NCBI GenBank assembly: GCA_965200775.1
Contig: OZ241383.1
Span: 2,852,001 to 2,916,000, forward strand
Direction: 5' to 3'
Source: Poriferisocius sp965200775
GTDB lineage: Bacteria; Actinomycetota; Acidimicrobiia; Acidimicrobiales; Bin134
DNA: 64,000 nucleotides
This document shows, one piece after another, positions 15,906-23,494 of the stretch. The notes beneath the pieces are model-generated. The model was not told the origin of the DNA. It ran no database searches and was given only the letters and a program-made list of their open reading frames with translations. Each line of letters starts with the position of its first letter. Within the stretch, counting starts at the first letter, position 1. The position numbers and the translations under genes are program-made.

Positions 15906-18900
15906 ATGATTATGTTGCTTCGCAAGGCTAGGGTCGGTTCCCGGCCCTTTTTCGTGCTCGCCGTGGCTTTCGCGGTGCTAGTGGCGCTTGTGGCCGCTGT
16001 GTTGACTGTTGCTGCACCGCAGCGAGCCGGCGCGCAGGACAATCAGCCGCCGGTAGCGGTGGCCAGTACGCGTGACCGGGCCGCCTGCCCGTCGGCTGAG
16101 AGGATCCTGCTTGATCAGAGCTTCGACGTGCTCGGCACGATCGTGTCGAGGGTGTGGGAGGTTGTGACTCCTTCCTATAGTTGGCTGGCGATCAGAGGGT
16201 CCGATGGCTGTTCGAATCCCAACAACGCACCGCACGACGGCAAGACGAAGCATGCGGAGTACACGAAGCCCACGGTCGCTCAGATTGCTGCTTATGGTGA
16301 CTCGATCACCTTCCGGCTCACGGTGACCGACAACAAGGGTGCCTCCGACAGCGCCACGGTAACCGATAACTACGGTGCTCCCACTGCTCCTTCGGCGACT
16401 TTGACCCTTACCAGCGGGGGGCTGATCGACGGGCCGGGTGAGAACGGCAACGAGGACAACGAGTACGACGTGGCCGAGGGTTCGGACATCGTTCTTGATG
16501 CCAGTGGCAGCTCTGCGGGTATCACCAATGCTGATTGGAGTGTGTTGTACCCCGATAATGATGTCGTCGCCGCTCCTGTGAAGGCCTCTGATCCGAAGAA
16601 GCCGTTCACCGCCACAGCCAAAGTGGGTAATGCGCCATCGGGCCGGGCGGCCTACATCTACTACCAAGCGGAGGTCACATCAGGGACTGCCCTTACGGGT
16701 GTTGCTGTGGTCAAGGTAGTGGTCCAGCCGACTCCTCCGAAGATTACCGGCATCACCGTTACCGGGGCGGATAATGCTGATGTCGCCAATCCCGATCCTT
16801 TGTCGGGCATGTCCGATCGTTATGTGATCGCTCCCGGTGCCACAGCGCAGCTGACGGTCGCCGCTGCCGGGACTGGTAGTGACACCACCGATGAGCCGAG
16901 TTCATATGCCTGGACCGGCGATGTTGATCCCGAGGATACGAAGGATGAGAGCACTTCGGTGACCGCTCCGGCTGGGGCGGAAGAAGGTTCGCAGCTCACC
17001 GCGACGGTGACAGTGACCGACGGCCAGAGGCTCAGCACCCAACGCACGATCACGTTCACGGTGGCCAACAACCAGCCCCCCACAGCAACCGTTCTTGACC
17101 TGTCGCCTCCTGCTTCGCGTGAGGAGCCCTTCTATGGCCCGCTGGAGGTTGGTGACGGGTCTATGGCCAAGGACAACATGATCGAGGCCATCTACAACGA
17201 TGCCAACGGCGATCCGTTGACCGTGGTTTGGACCGAGCTGAATCAGGCAAGGACCGGTCCGGCCGGTGAGGACGCCATCCTCTCTCTGAACGTTGACAAC
17301 ACCGGAACCACATCTACCGTGTCGTTCGATGTTCCCGAGTTCGCCAGAGGCAGTGAGCGACCGCACGCGACTTCGTTGATACTGGTGCTCGCGGTTATTG
17401 ACCGGTGGGGCACGTTCACACTCCATCAGGTGAAGGTGAGGATTACCCACGATGACGACGAACCGGTGGCCAACGCCGGTGACAACCAGGTTGTGAAGGC
17501 CGGTTCCCGGGTGCGCCTGGATGGTTCGGGCAGCCATGATCCCGATGGGCAGCCCGTGGGCGTTGGCTGGGACTACGTGGGCATCTCGGTGGAACCCAAC
17601 AACCGGGGTCCGCTGACCGCCGCTGAGATCGCTCAGGGGTTCTGCGACACAACTTGCCAGGCCGGCGATGATGGGCAGGTCGGGTGGCTGCCAAACATGG
17701 ACAACGTGTTGCACAAAACTGCCGGTGAAAGGCTGCGTGGTGCCAACACCGCCTACCCGTACTTCGATGCTCCCGAACTCAGCGGGTTCAGGTCGGTGAA
17801 CCTCACCTTCCGAGTAGCGGTAACTAGCGGTGAGGGCGAGGACGAGAAAACAGAGACCGACAGGGTGACCATCACCGTGGTTGGTGACTACTACTCCGGC
17901 ATCATCACCCATCCCACGTTCTGTTCCAACAGGAGCTTGGGTGGACCGATGACCTACCCGCACGACAGCGACGGTGACGGCGTGGCCGATGTGTGCTCGC
18001 TCGACACCACCCGCCGCGCGGCGGTGGCTCGCCAGAATGCTCTGGAGTCATTGGCCACGCTCAACCCGACCGCTTTCAAAGAAGCGGTGGCAAAGGCTTG
18101 CAACGGGGCACCCGATACTTTGGGTGACACCGAAGCCCAGTTGAAGGCCGACGCCTGCAGCACCGACAGAGTGTCGCCCCCGCCGGGTCCGGTTGCCGAG
18201 GCCGCCGCTGCCCAGTTCTTCTCCGGAATAATCGACGGGCCCAACTTCTGTCGCAACAGGAGCTTGGGCGGGCCGATGACCTACCCGCACGACAGCGACG
18301 GTGACGGCGTGGCTGATGTGTGCGCACTGCCCTACACCCGCCGCGAAGCAGTGGCCCGACAGGCCGCCCTGTCGAACGCTTCCTACGTGATGACGGATGG
18401 GGAATATTCAGAGCAGTACAAAGCAGCGCTGGCCGCCGCTTGTGCCTCTCTGGGCACCACCGACTTCGGTGACGCTGCGGCCGACCTCCAGCAAGACCTG
18501 TGCATCAGGCCTGCCCCTGGTGTTCCGGGCATCAACATCATTGAGGGCACCCCAGATTCATCCGACGACCCCAACGTGGTCCCACCAAACCGACGTGAAA
18601 CCCCCGACCCGACGGGTGGTGGGGACCAGATTGCTCCCAATCCAGGTACCCAACCTACGGCTACAGCCACAACCCGTGCACGCTGCAATGGTTCAGAGGA
18701 GGTTCTTATAGGTCGCCCCGATGTTGCTGGCTATGAATACAGGTGGACTGTCGAGGGCACCACGGTTCAAGCAGGCAACATTGAGATCAGAGAATCCAAT
18801 GGCTGCGATAACAACGACCCGCCGCAGGACGATGTAAGCACACGTCATGCTGAGTTCGCGTGGCCCGATAATGCACAAGATGGTGACACCGTCACCCTTA

Positions 18901-18971
18901 CCTTGACCGTCACCGATGACAACGGTGCAACAGGCACCGACACCGTCACAGCGACATATACGGCTCCCTAG
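15906..18971 (+). CDS. Secreted PKD-domain protein with two TSP3-like repeats, copy B
   Basis: Encodes the same 1021-residue protein as copy A from the ATG at 15906, with the same Shine-Dalgarno (AGGAAG). I find no difference between the two translations over the whole length. The upstream leader differs (see 15734-15905), so the two copies may be expressed from different promoters. Convergent with dnaB, whose stop is 69 bp beyond this stop with a shared hairpin between. Confidence 0.88.
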   Translation: MIMLLRKARVGSRPFFVLAVAFAVLVALVAAVLTVAAPQRAGAQDNQPPVAVASTRDRAACPSAERILLDQSFDVLGTIVSRVWEVVTPSYSWLAIRGSDGCSNPNNAPHDGKTKHAEYTKPTVAQIAAYGDSITFRLTVTDNKGASDSATVTDNYGAPTAPSATLTLTSGGLIDGPGENGNEDNEYDVAEGSDIVLDASGSSAGITNADWSVLYPDNDVVAAPVKASDPKKPFTATAKVGNAPSGRAAYIYYQAEVTSGTALTGVAVVKVVVQPTPPKITGITVTGADNADVANPDPLSGMSDRYVIAPGATAQLTVAAAGTGSDTTDEPSSYAWTGDVDPEDTKDESTSVTAPAGAEEGSQLTATVTVTDGQRLSTQRTITFTVANNQPPTATVLDLSPPASREEPFYGPLEVGDGSMAKDNMIEAIYNDANGDPLTVVWTELNQARTGPAGEDAILSLNVDNTGTTSTVSFDVPEFARGSERPHATSLILVLAVIDRWGTFTLHQVKVRITHDDDEPVANAGDNQVVKAGSRVRLDGSGSHDPDGQPVGVGWDYVGISVEPNNRGPLTAAEIAQGFCDTTCQAGDDGQVGWLPNMDNVLHKTAGERLRGANTAYPYFDAPELSGFRSVNLTFRVAVTSGEGEDEKTETDRVTITVVGDYYSGIITHPTFCSNRSLGGPMTYPHDSDGDGVADVCSLDTTRRAAVARQNALESLATLNPTAFKEAVAKACNGAPDTLGDTEAQLKADACSTDRVSPPPGPVAEAAAAQFFSGIIDGPNFCRNRSLGGPMTYPHDSDGDGVADVCALPYTRREAVARQAALSNASYVMTDGEYSEQYKAALAAACASLGTTDFGDAAADLQQDLCIRPAPGVPGINIIEGTPDSSDDPNVVPPNRRETPDPTGGGDQIAPNPGTQPTATATTRARCNGSEEVLIGRPDVAGYEYRWTVEGTTVQAGNIEIRESNGCDNNDPPQDDVSTRHAEFAWPDNAQDGDTVTLTLTVTDDNGATGTDTVTATYTAP

Positions 18972-18988
18972 CCGCAAACCTTAAACAG

Positions 18989-19019
18989 GTGTGGCCCGGC
19001 CCCAGTGGCCGGGCCACAC
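18989..19019. terminator. Strong hairpin between PKD copy B and dnaB
   Basis: Identical to the hairpin at 15666-15696: 13-bp perfect stem, five-base loop. It lies between convergent stops (18971 plus, 19040 minus) and is symmetric enough to end both transcripts. Confidence 0.8.
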
Positions 19020-19039
19020 CGCGTTAACCGGCTCGGTGG

Positions 19040-20419
19040 CTATGTTCGCTGGGCCATGTTGGCGAAGCGGGTGTGGTGACTGATGAAGGCGAGCTTGGCC
19101 TTGCCGGTGGGGCCGTTGCGGTGTTTGGCCACCAGAACCTCGGCCATGCCGACATCGAGGGATTCGGGGTCGTAAACCTCGTCGCGGTACAGGAACATCA
19201 CGATGTCGGCGTCCTGCTCGATGGAGCCCGACTCCCGCAGGTCGGCCAGGATGGGCCGTTTGTCCTGGCGCTGCTCCAGGTTGCGGGAAAGCTGCGACAA
19301 CGCCACCACCGGGCACTCCAACTCCCGGGCCAGGATCTTGAGACCCCGGCTGATCTCCGACACCTCCACCTGGCGGTTCTCGGCTCGCTGGCGTCCGGTC
19401 ATCAACTGGAGATAGTCCACGATGACCATGCCCAACCCCCCGGTTTGGCTGCGTAGCCGCCGGGCCTTGCCCCTGATCTCCATGATGGTCACAGCCGGGT
19501 TGTCGTCGATCCAGATGGGCGCCGGGCTGAGGCGGCCGATGGCATTGCTGATGCTCGTCCAGTCCTGCTCCGTCAGCTTTCCGGTTCGCACCCTGGTGGC
19601 ATCCACCCGGGCCTCGGCGCACAGGATCCTCTGGCTGATCTCGATCTGGCTCATCTCCAGGGAGAACACCAGCACCGGGAGGTTTGCCTTGATGGCAGCG
19701 TGAGAGGCCATGCCCAGAGCGAAGCTGGTCTTGCCGATAGAGGGCCTCGCCCCGACCACCACGAGGGTGCTGGGCTGCAGTCCGCTGGTGATCTGATCCA
19801 GGTCGGTGTAGCCGGTGGGGGTGCCGGTGATGATCTCACCCTGCTCGTAGAGCATCTCGATGCGATTCAGGTTGCCGGGCAGGATGCTGGACATCGACGC
19901 CATGGTGTCGTCCATACGGTCGGCGGCCAGCCGATACACCATGGCCTCGGCCGAGTCCACCGTCTTGACCACATCCTCGGAGCCGTCGTAGCCCAGCTCC
20001 ACTATCTCCCCGCCGACCTCGATCAGCTTTCGCAGCGTGGCCGCCTCGTACACGATGTTGGCGTACTTGGCAGCGTTGGCCGAGGCCGGCGTGCCCGTTT
20101 GGAGCCTCACCAAAGCGGTGTTGCCCCCCACCTTCTCGGCCAGCCCCTGCCGGTTCAGCTCGGCGGCCACCGTCACAGCGTCGGCCGGCTCCCCCTTCTC
20201 GTACAGCGAGCAGATGGCTTCGTACACGTGGGCGTTGGCCGGGCGGTAGAAGTGCTCGGGACGGAGCAGGTTCACCCCGTCGGCGATGGCGTCCCGGCTC
20301 AGCAGCATGGCGCCCAAAAGCGCTTCCTCGGCCTCCAGATCGTGGGGCGGTACCCGCTTGGAACGCCCTGTGGGCCTTGAATCGTTGTCGGAGTACTCAA
20401 CTCCGAAGGGGTCGCTCAT
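19040..20419 (-). CDS. dnaB: Replicative DNA helicase DnaB
   Basis: Hexameric 5'-to-3' helicase of the replication fork. 459 residues, normal length for an intein-free DnaB. N-terminal domain about 20-125 (PPHDLEAEEALLGAMLLS), then the RecA-like core with Walker A GARPSIGKTSFALG (about 220), the H1a/H2 region, Walker B MVIVDYLQLM, the H4 segment ISRGLKILARELECPVVALSQLSRNLEQR and the arginine-finger region MFLYRDEVYDPES. The ATG at 20419 opens MSDPFGVEYSDNDSRP. It follows rplI with a 170-bp gap, the actinobacterial order rpsF-ssb-rpsR-rplI-dnaB. Its last four codons and stop are included in PKD repeat B. Confidence 0.97.
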   Translation of the reverse strand: MSDPFGVEYSDNDSRPTGRSKRVPPHDLEAEEALLGAMLLSRDAIADGVNLLRPEHFYRPANAHVYEAICSLYEKGEPADAVTVAAELNRQGLAEKVGGNTALVRLQTGTPASANAAKYANIVYEAATLRKLIEVGGEIVELGYDGSEDVVKTVDSAEAMVYRLAADRMDDTMASMSSILPGNLNRIEMLYEQGEIITGTPTGYTDLDQITSGLQPSTLVVVGARPSIGKTSFALGMASHAAIKANLPVLVFSLEMSQIEISQRILCAEARVDATRVRTGKLTEQDWTSISNAIGRLSPAPIWIDDNPAVTIMEIRGKARRLRSQTGGLGMVIVDYLQLMTGRQRAENRQVEVSEISRGLKILARELECPVVALSQLSRNLEQRQDKRPILADLRESGSIEQDADIVMFLYRDEVYDPESLDVGMAEVLVAKHRNGPTGKAKLAFISHHTRFANMAQRT

Positions 20420-20589
20420 CTTCTGCCTGCCTGCCTACTCGAATCCACCCGGGGCGCTTCATACTGAATGGCCGAAACGGGGTTCACGGTGTCCTACTCT
20501 TGCCGATCTCCTGTGTGAGATGCTAGGGGACGGGCCGTGGAAATTGGTGGATAACCTGGGGATTTACCCCTACGGCGGTTAAATCGGGC

Positions 20590-21036
20590 CTATTCGGCGG
20601 CGATGACCTCCACCGTGATGGGGAACTCCACCTCGGTATGGGGTTTGGCGGTGACCATGTGGCTGCCGAGCTCTTTGATTCCGTCCGACTCCAGAGACTT
20701 GCGTTCCAACATGATGTTGGCCTGCTCGGCTACGGCCCGCACGATGTCGGCGGCGGTGACAGAGCCGAACAGCTTGCCTTCCTCCCCGGCCCGGGCGGCG
20801 ATGTGTATGGGGGTGGAGACCAGCCGTGAGGCCATCTCCTGAGCCTCGGCGATTTTCTTGGCGTCGCGCAGCTCACGGGACTTGCGCATGCGCTCGGCCT
20901 GGCGTTCGGCCCCTGTCGAGGATTTGAACGCCTTGCCGGCCGGGATCAGGAAGTTGCGAGCGTACCCGTCGGCCACGGTTACCACGTCGCCCTTCTTGCC
21001 CAAACCGTCGACGTTGTCCTTCAGCACCACCCTCAT
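20590..21036 (-). CDS. rplI: 50S ribosomal protein L9
   Basis: 148 residues, MRVVLKDNVDGLGKKGDVVTVADGYARNFLIPAGKAF, the conserved L9 N-terminal RNA-binding domain, followed by the long connecting helix (about 45-75) and the C-terminal domain ending ITVEVIAAE. The ATG overlaps the rpsR stop (ATGA, 21033-21036), so the two are translationally coupled. Binds 23S rRNA in the large subunit. Confidence 0.97.
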   Translation of the reverse strand: MRVVLKDNVDGLGKKGDVVTVADGYARNFLIPAGKAFKSSTGAERQAERMRKSRELRDAKKIAEAQEMASRLVSTPIHIAARAGEEGKLFGSVTAADIVRAVAEQANIMLERKSLESDGIKELGSHMVTAKPHTEVEFPITVEVIAAE

Positions 21037-21527
21037 GTTCCTGCCGCCTCGCTGCCGACTTCGCGCTGCTCGACTCCTTCGACAACAAGGTCTTGCCCCG
21101 CCGTGACGCCCTCCATCGCAGCGACGTCTTCCATGGCCCCAACGTCTTGCGTGACCATCTCGTCGTCGACGTCGGATGGGGCCTGGGAGCCGGGCGGCGG
21201 TGCTTTAGGCCGGGGGGCCGGTCCGTCGAACCGGTTGTCGTCTCGGCCGCGGCCGGCGCTGCGCTGGGTGGTGACCCGGTTGTTGTAGGGCAACAGAGCC
21301 ATCTCCCGGGCGTTCTTTATGGCCCGGGCGATCTCGGTTTGCTGCTGCTGGTTGTTGCCGGTTACCAGGCGGGCCCTGATCTTGGCCCGGTCGGACATGA
21401 ACCGCCGCAGCAGGTTCACGTCCTTCCAGTCCACGTAATCGATGCCCTCCTGGGTGAGGACGCTGACCTTCTTCTTGCGCCTCCGGCCGAGGTCCTTGGG
21501 CTTGCCCTTCTTCGGTCCCCTTGCCAT
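21033..21527 (-). CDS. rpsR: 30S ribosomal protein S18 with a long acidic C-terminal extension
   Basis: Residues about 1-90 are a normal S18 (MARGPKKGKPKDLGRRRKKK, VSVLTQEGIDYVDWKDVNLL, RRFMSDRAKIRARLVTG, LLPYNNRVT). S18 is usually 70-90 aa, but this frame continues to 164 with a Pro- and acid-rich tail (RPKAPPPGSQAPSDVDDEMV, DVGAMEDVAAMEGV) containing an internal repeat-like D-V-x-A-M-E. The tail is open to the ATGA overlap with rplI, so it is translated unless a frameshift is hidden. Its acid bias contrasts with the basic core, and it should protrude from the subunit. The ATG at 21527 directly abuts the ssb stop. Confidence 0.93.
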   Translation of the reverse strand: MARGPKKGKPKDLGRRRKKKVSVLTQEGIDYVDWKDVNLLRRFMSDRAKIRARLVTGNNQQQQTEIARAIKNAREMALLPYNNRVTTQRSAGRGRDDNRFDGPAPRPKAPPPGSQAPSDVDDEMVTQDVGAMEDVAAMEGVTAGQDLVVEGVEQREVGSEAAGT

Positions 21528-21994
21528 TAGAACGGCTCCTCGTCCACGTCGTAAGCGGGCGGCTGGTTGCGAGCGGGCCGTCCACCACGGCCGGACTGCT
21601 GCTGGCGACCTCCGCCGCCGCCACCGTCGCGTCGCTCGTTCCTCATCACCTCGACCGTGGCCCAGCGCAGGCTGGGGGACACTTCATCGGCAATGACCTC
21701 GATCTTGGTCCGCCGCTCGCCGTCCTGGGTTTCCCACGAACGCTGCTCCATCCGACCGCTGATCACCACCCGGGTGCCCTTCATCAGGCTCTCGCTGACG
21801 TTCTCCGCCAGAGAGTTCCAGCAGGTCACGTCGAAGAACGACACCTGCTCCTCGGTCTCGTTGGTTTGGCGGTTCTGCCAGCGACGATTCCAGGCCAAGC
21901 CGAAAGTCGCCACCGCGGTTCCGCCGGGGGTGAATCGAAGCTCCGGGTCTCTTGTGATGTTCCCGATGATGGTAACCATGTTGTCAAAAGCCAC
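21527..21994 (-). CDS. ssb: Single-stranded DNA-binding protein
   Basis: 155 residues. The OB fold spans about 1-112 (MAFDNMVTIIGNITRDPELR, GTAVATFGLAWNRRWQ, FFDVTCWNSLAENV, KGTRVVISGRMEQRSWE). A Gly/Gln/Arg-rich disordered linker follows and the acidic tip YDVDEEPF is the protein-interaction peptide that recruits repair and replication factors. The operon rpsF-ssb-rpsR-rplI is standard; here a promoter resembling DNA-damage promoters lies ahead of rpsF. The ATG overlaps the rpsR start region by one base at its stop. Confidence 0.96.
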   Translation of the reverse strand: MAFDNMVTIIGNITRDPELRFTPGGTAVATFGLAWNRRWQNRQTNETEEQVSFFDVTCWNSLAENVSESLMKGTRVVISGRMEQRSWETQDGERRTKIEVIADEVSPSLRWATVEVMRNERRDGGGGGGRQQQSGRGGRPARNQPPAYDVDEEPF

Positions 21995-22009
21995 TTGTGT
22001 CTCCTTGGG

Positions 22010-22354
22010 TCACCCGGCCGCAGCCAGGGTTTCTCCGTCGCCCAGCAGGCCGCGCCGGGTGGCTTCGGTATCAGGCAGACGGATCAGCTTGTGGCGCACC
22101 ACGCTATCGGCCAATCGGAGCAATCGTTCCAGGGTGGCCATGTCGCGGGGCTCGGTCACGAACTCGAGGACCAGGTAGTAGCCCTCCTGCTGGTGGTTGA
22201 TCTCGTAGGCGAAGCGGCGCTTGCCCCACCGGCTTTCCGACTTCACCTCGCCTCCGTGTTCGGAGACGTTGGCCGCCACCTGTTCGATTCGGGTGGACAC
22301 GTCGGATTCCTCCACGGCCGCGTCCATGATGATCATCAATTCGTATGCTCGCAC
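22010..22354 (-). CDS. rpsF: 30S ribosomal protein S6
   Basis: 114 residues, VRAYELMIIMDAAVEESDVS, GGEVKSESRWGKRRFAYEIN, EGYYLVLEFV, an S6 ferredoxin-like fold that binds S18 in the platform of the 30S subunit. The GTG at 22354 is chosen over the frame's earlier GTG (22366) because an AGGAGGTGAG Shine-Dalgarno overlaps the latter and stands at the right distance from 22354; S6 proteins begin MRxYE. First gene of the rpsF-ssb-rpsR-rplI operon. Confidence 0.95.
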   Translation of the reverse strand: MRAYELMIIMDAAVEESDVSTRIEQVAANVSEHGGEVKSESRWGKRRFAYEINHQQEGYYLVLEFVTEPRDMATLERLLRLADSVVRHKLIRLPDTEATRRGLLGDGETLAAAG

Positions 22355-22468
22355 GGCGAGCCTCACCTCCTATGGTCCCGGCCCCAGCCGGGGCTCCTGT
22401 CTTGGAGCAGGGGTCGATTTAGTTCACGAACTCTATCCGAAGTTGGTGCGACCCACTGCATCGGCCCC
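22355..22468 (-). promoter_or_regulatory. rpsF 5' leader with GC-rich hairpin
   Basis: The ~110-nt leader between the predicted promoter and rpsF contains a stem GCCCC-ggct-GGGGC followed by a second GGGCCGGGACC stretch immediately before the Shine-Dalgarno. Bacterial rpsF leaders often hold an S6:S18-binding RNA with a bulged CCG; CCG and such stems are present here, but I cannot confirm the fold by eye. Confidence 0.35.
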
Positions 22469-22491
22469 ATTATCAAACCGGGCGGTGACAG
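22469..22491 (-). promoter_or_regulatory. Promoter-like element before rpsF (CTGTCACCG-N8-GATAAT)
   Basis: Minus strand CTGTCACCG, eight bases (CCCGGTTT), then GATAAT. Spacing equals that of the mycobacterial DNA-damage promoter, but the -10 begins GA instead of TA. The 13-base AAACTGTCACCGC is shared with the distal repeat before the DUF222-HNH gene (the proximal one shares AAACTGTCACCG). It would start transcription about 110 nt ahead of rpsF and so could co-regulate ssb. Confidence 0.45.
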
Positions 22492-22550
22492 TTTGTTATC
22501 GGCTGCTCTGGTTGCCGAGGTTGACCGGGTGGAACAGCTAGTGGCGGGCG

Positions 22551-23405
22551 CTATCCCTGGGCGCCGTAGAGGCCCAGCGCCATCTCCTCGTCGGGGTTCA
22601 TCTCGTAGCACTCATCGGTGTCGGGGAAAGCCCCGGAGCGCACGTCGGCGGCAAACCGGGTCAGGGCACCTACCCCGTCGTCGTGCAGCGAGGCGTAGCG
22701 GCGCACGAACCGGGGCAGCATCCTCGTTTCGAGGCCCAGCACGTCGTGGAACACCAACACCTGACCGTCGCAATGGCCGCCCGCGCCAATCCCGATGGTG
22801 GGCACGTCCACCGCCTCGGTCATCAACCGCCCGACCGCGGCCGGCATCCCCTCCAGCACGATGGCGAAGCATCCGGCGTGGGCCAGCGCCTTGGCGTCGG
22901 CCACCAGAGCCAGTGCCGCTTCGCTGTTGCGTCCCTGGATGCGGTACCCGCCCTGGGCCAGCATCGACTGGGGGGTGAGCCCCAGATGGCCCATCACCGG
23001 CACCTGGGCCGACACCACGGCCTCGATCATCGGCACCCGCTCGGAGCCGCCTTCCAGCTTCACCGCCTGGGCTCCGGCCCGCACGAGCCGGGCGGCGTTG
23101 GTCACCGTGTCGGCGGTGGATACGTGGTAGCTCATCCACGGCATGTCGGCCACCACCATGGCTCGGGGACGGGTGCGGGCCACAGCAGCGGTGTGGTGGG
23201 CGATCTCGTCGACGGTCACCGACATGGTGTCGTCATGGCCCAGCACCACCATGGCCACCGAGTCGCCCACCAGAATCAGGTCGGCGCCGGCCTCGTCGGC
23301 CATGCGGGCGCTGGGGGCGTCGTAAGCGGTGAGCATGACGAGAGGGTCGGTGCCCCGGCTCCTCTTGTGTCTGGCGATGACCGGCGCGGAGAGCTTGTTG
23401 CCCAT
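22551..23405 (-). CDS. panB: 3-methyl-2-oxobutanoate hydroxymethyltransferase
   Basis: First step of pantothenate synthesis: transfers a hydroxymethyl group from 5,10-methylene-THF to 2-oxoisovalerate, giving ketopantoate. 284 residues from the ATG at 23405 (MGNKLSAPVIARHKRSRGTD), preceded by GGAGAAGGAGAAAACG. TIM-barrel motifs: MLTAYDAPSARMADEAGAD, LVGDSVAMVVLGHDDT (Mg-binding Asp), VVADMPWMSY, VKLEGG, GHLGLTPQS, and the catalytic Glu in FAIVLEGMPA, then PTIGIGAG. Ends 180 bp before rpsF's start on the same strand. Divergent from the amidase gene. Confidence 0.96.
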   Translation of the reverse strand: MGNKLSAPVIARHKRSRGTDPLVMLTAYDAPSARMADEAGADLILVGDSVAMVVLGHDDTMSVTVDEIAHHTAAVARTRPRAMVVADMPWMSYHVSTADTVTNAARLVRAGAQAVKLEGGSERVPMIEAVVSAQVPVMGHLGLTPQSMLAQGGYRIQGRNSEAALALVADAKALAHAGCFAIVLEGMPAAVGRLMTEAVDVPTIGIGAGGHCDGQVLVFHDVLGLETRMLPRFVRRYASLHDDGVGALTRFAADVRSGAFPDTDECYEMNPDEEMALGLYGAQG

Positions 23406-23494
23406 CGTTTTCTCCTTCTCCGTCCAGCGCTCTCGGGCTGCCGGCGGATGCGCCAACTGTAGCCCACTGGGGTGGGGGCCGCTAGCGTCGGGTC

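Larger units (their letters stand above)
15870..19056. repeat. 3187-bp direct repeat, copy B
   Basis: Second copy, offset 3323 bp from copy A. Its right end overlaps the functional 3' end of dnaB (stop at 19040), so copy B sits in the ancestral position relative to dnaB, while copy A carries only a dnaB tail fragment. Confidence 0.95.
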
